Assembly: GCA_012514225.1 (NCBI GenBank)
Contig: JAAZAQ010000081.1
Location: 1 to 5,100 of the forward strand
Origin: Clostridiales bacterium
GTDB lineage: Bacteria; Bacillota; Clostridia; Christensenellales; Aristaeellaceae
DNA length: 5,100 nt
Reading direction: 5' to 3'
Shown here: positions 3,986-5,100 of the stretch, piece after piece
How positions within the stretch are numbered: position 1 is the first letter of the stretch
Layout of the letters: each line of letters opens with the position of its first letter
The notes under the pieces: model-generated
Database searches by the model: none
What the model was told of the DNA's origin: nothing
Seen by the model: the letters and a program-made list of their open reading frames with translations, nothing else
Program-made: the position numbers and the translations under genes

Positions 3986-5100
3986 TTGCGCCGCGGGAAC
4001 CGCTCGAAACCAACTTTCCAGGATGACAGGATTGTCCGACGCGCCGCCTACCGGCAGGACGCGGCCGGGGGCGCCTATCCCCCGACAGCCGGCCCTTCCC
4101 GTGGCCCGGGCATCACCGAATCGGACTGGGCGGTTCCGCAGGGTGACCCGCAGCGGGCGGACAGCGCCTGGCAGGCGCCCTTTGTCGCCCAGCCGCAGGA
4201 CTGGTACTGGCAGGACGGCCCCGATGCGGAAGAACCATACGGCGCGCTGGACGCCCGGGGTCAGCCCAGGCGTTTCCCTGCATTCTGGGCGGCGGTCGCG
4301 GTCATTTCCCTGGCGCTGCTGGCGGTCGTCCTGCTTGCCGTTTACCGCGCCTACCAGCCCTCCGCGGCGTTCGCGGCCAAAAAGGCGGCCATGGCACCCG
4401 CAGTGTTCTTTGATGGCATCCTTGTGGACGAGGTGCCCGTCGGCGGCATGAACCGCCAGCAGGCGCAGGCCGCGCTGCAGCAGAAGGCGGCGGCCAGCGA
4501 GACAAGCCTGGACATCCTGCTGCAGGTGGACGACGCGGCCTACCGGATTACGCAGGCGGAAATCCCCTTTGAGCGCAACGTTTCCCCCGTTCTGGACGAA
4601 GCCTGGTCCATCGGGCGGCAGGGGTTCATCCAGGGCATCGGCAGCGCCAGCACCCCCTTTGACATCCGGTGGCGGCACACGCTGCAGACCCGGCAGGAAA
4701 AAGCCTACTTCTACACCCGCGTTTCCTATCGGTACGAGGATGTCCGCGCGCTGTCCCAGGCTATCGCGGCACAGGTCAGCCGCGAGCCGGTCAACGCCGT
4801 AATCGAGGAATTCAATTTCTCCACCCGCCAGTTCAAAGTGTCCCGGGACGTGCCGGGGCGCCGCGTCAACCCGGCCGATATCGAACGCGCGCTGGTTCAG
4901 GCGCTGGACAGCGGGAACTACCAGGGCCGGCTCAGCCTAGCCACCGAACGCATCCTGCCGCGGGTCAGCAGCATGGACCTGCAGAACAGCTTTACGCAGC
5001 TGGCTTCCTTCAGCACCAAGACGACTTCCGACGAAAACCGCAACAACAACATCTCCCTGGCGTCCCAGTCCGTCAACGGCAAGACCGTGATGCCCGGGGA
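3986..5100 (+). CDS. VanW-family (YoaR-like) membrane-anchored cell-envelope protein (partial, C-terminus off the right edge)
   Basis: 371 complete codons are visible. Residues 1-96 are a hydrophilic, probably cytoplasmic region rich in Pro, Gly, Gln and Trp (W48, W62, W73, W75) with no recognised domain. One membrane helix spans about 98-121, after the basic run RGQPRR (91-96), which predicts a cytoplasmic N-terminus and an outside C-terminus. Residue 141 onward resembles the N-terminal module of YoaR/VanW proteins (FDGILVDEVPVGGMNRQQA), followed by a region like the putative peptidoglycan-binding domain PG_binding_4 (about 160-325). From 341 the VanW domain opens with SFSTKTTSDENRNNNISLAS and VNGKTVMPGE, the conserved FST...R..NI.LA...NG....PGE pattern; the rest is beyond the edge. 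The TTG start is supported by its ribosome binding site and promoter; starting at ATG 4391 (residue 136) would remove the membrane anchor. VanW occurs in some vancomycin-resistance clusters but its biochemical role is unclear, and nothing here indicates resistance. The family call is firm; the function is not. Confidence 0.88.
   Translation, partial: MRRGNRSKPTFQDDRIVRRAAYRQDAAGGAYPPTAGPSRGPGITESDWAVPQGDPQRADSAWQAPFVAQPQDWYWQDGPDAEEPYGALDARGQPRRFPAFWAAVAVISLALLAVVLLAVYRAYQPSAAFAAKKAAMAPAVFFDGILVDEVPVGGMNRQQAQAALQQKAAASETSLDILLQVDDAAYRITQAEIPFERNVSPVLDEAWSIGRQGFIQGIGSASTPFDIRWRHTLQTRQEKAYFYTRVSYRYEDVRALSQAIAAQVSREPVNAVIEEFNFSTRQFKVSRDVPGRRVNPADIERALVQALDSGNYQGRLSLATERILPRVSSMDLQNSFTQLASFSTKTTSDENRNNNISLASQSVNGKTVMPG

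Noticed and set aside
3885..4451. A plus-strand frame (188 codons) overlapping the start of the VanW-family gene
   Set aside because: It is Arg-, Thr- and Pro-rich and out of frame with the conserved VanW-family segments. Its start lies upstream of the mapped promoter elements, so it would not be on that transcript.
3947..4678. A 243-codon minus-strand frame opposite the VanW-family gene
   Set aside because: It lies against a frame with a ribosome binding site, membrane helix and family motifs. Its own translation is Gly-, Arg- and Pro-rich with no domain.
3986..5100. Reading the VanW-family gene as a vancomycin-resistance determinant
   Set aside because: No vanHAX-type ligase, dehydrogenase or dipeptidase gene is in the window. 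VanW-domain proteins are common in Firmicutes outside resistance clusters.
1..5100. Mobile element, CRISPR array, tRNA/rRNA or toxin-antitoxin locus
   Set aside because: I found no transposase or integrase motifs, no regularly spaced repeats, no tRNA-like cloverleaf and no small gene pair of that type in either strand.

Overview
The window is GC-rich, compactly coded bacterial DNA, most likely from an anaerobic member of the Clostridia/Firmicutes. The evidence is a Firmicutes-type DnaA, strong AGGAG-type ribosome binding sites with a GTG/TTG start at two genes, a desulfoferrodoxin plus rubredoxin pair typical of anaerobes, and a membrane-anchored VanW-family protein. The exact taxon cannot be read from the sequence.

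Layout. Positions 1-1047 (minus strand) hold the first 349 codons of dnaA; its DNA-binding domain lies beyond the left edge. Positions 1048-1597 are non-coding and look like the dnaA leader and promoter plus all or part of the chromosomal origin (oriC). One perfect and three one-mismatch DnaA boxes all read in the same direction, and one of them abuts an AT-richer stretch. Positions 1598-3181 (plus) encode a 12-helix UMF1/Atg22-like MFS transporter with an unusual hydrophilic insert of about 100 residues. A bidirectional hairpin terminator (3243-3266) separates it from the convergent two-gene unit desulfoferrodoxin (3464-3832) then rubredoxin (3282-3443), both on the minus strand. Two near-consensus sigma-A-type promoters lie back to back between 3863 and 3953: one drives the superoxide reductase pair leftwards, the other a rightward VanW/YoaR-like cell-envelope protein that starts with TTG at 3986 and runs off the right edge.

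How the parts work together. DnaA acts at the adjacent boxes, and the two boxes in its own leader suggest autoregulation. Desulfoferrodoxin reduces superoxide to hydrogen peroxide, and rubredoxin is its usual electron donor. The transporter and the VanW-like protein have no evident link to these functions. The main point of interest is genomic: the gene divergent from dnaA is a transporter, not the rpmH-rnpA cluster commonly found there in Firmicutes. I see no mobile element, CRISPR array, tRNA or rRNA, and nothing that amounts to a clearly new multi-gene system.
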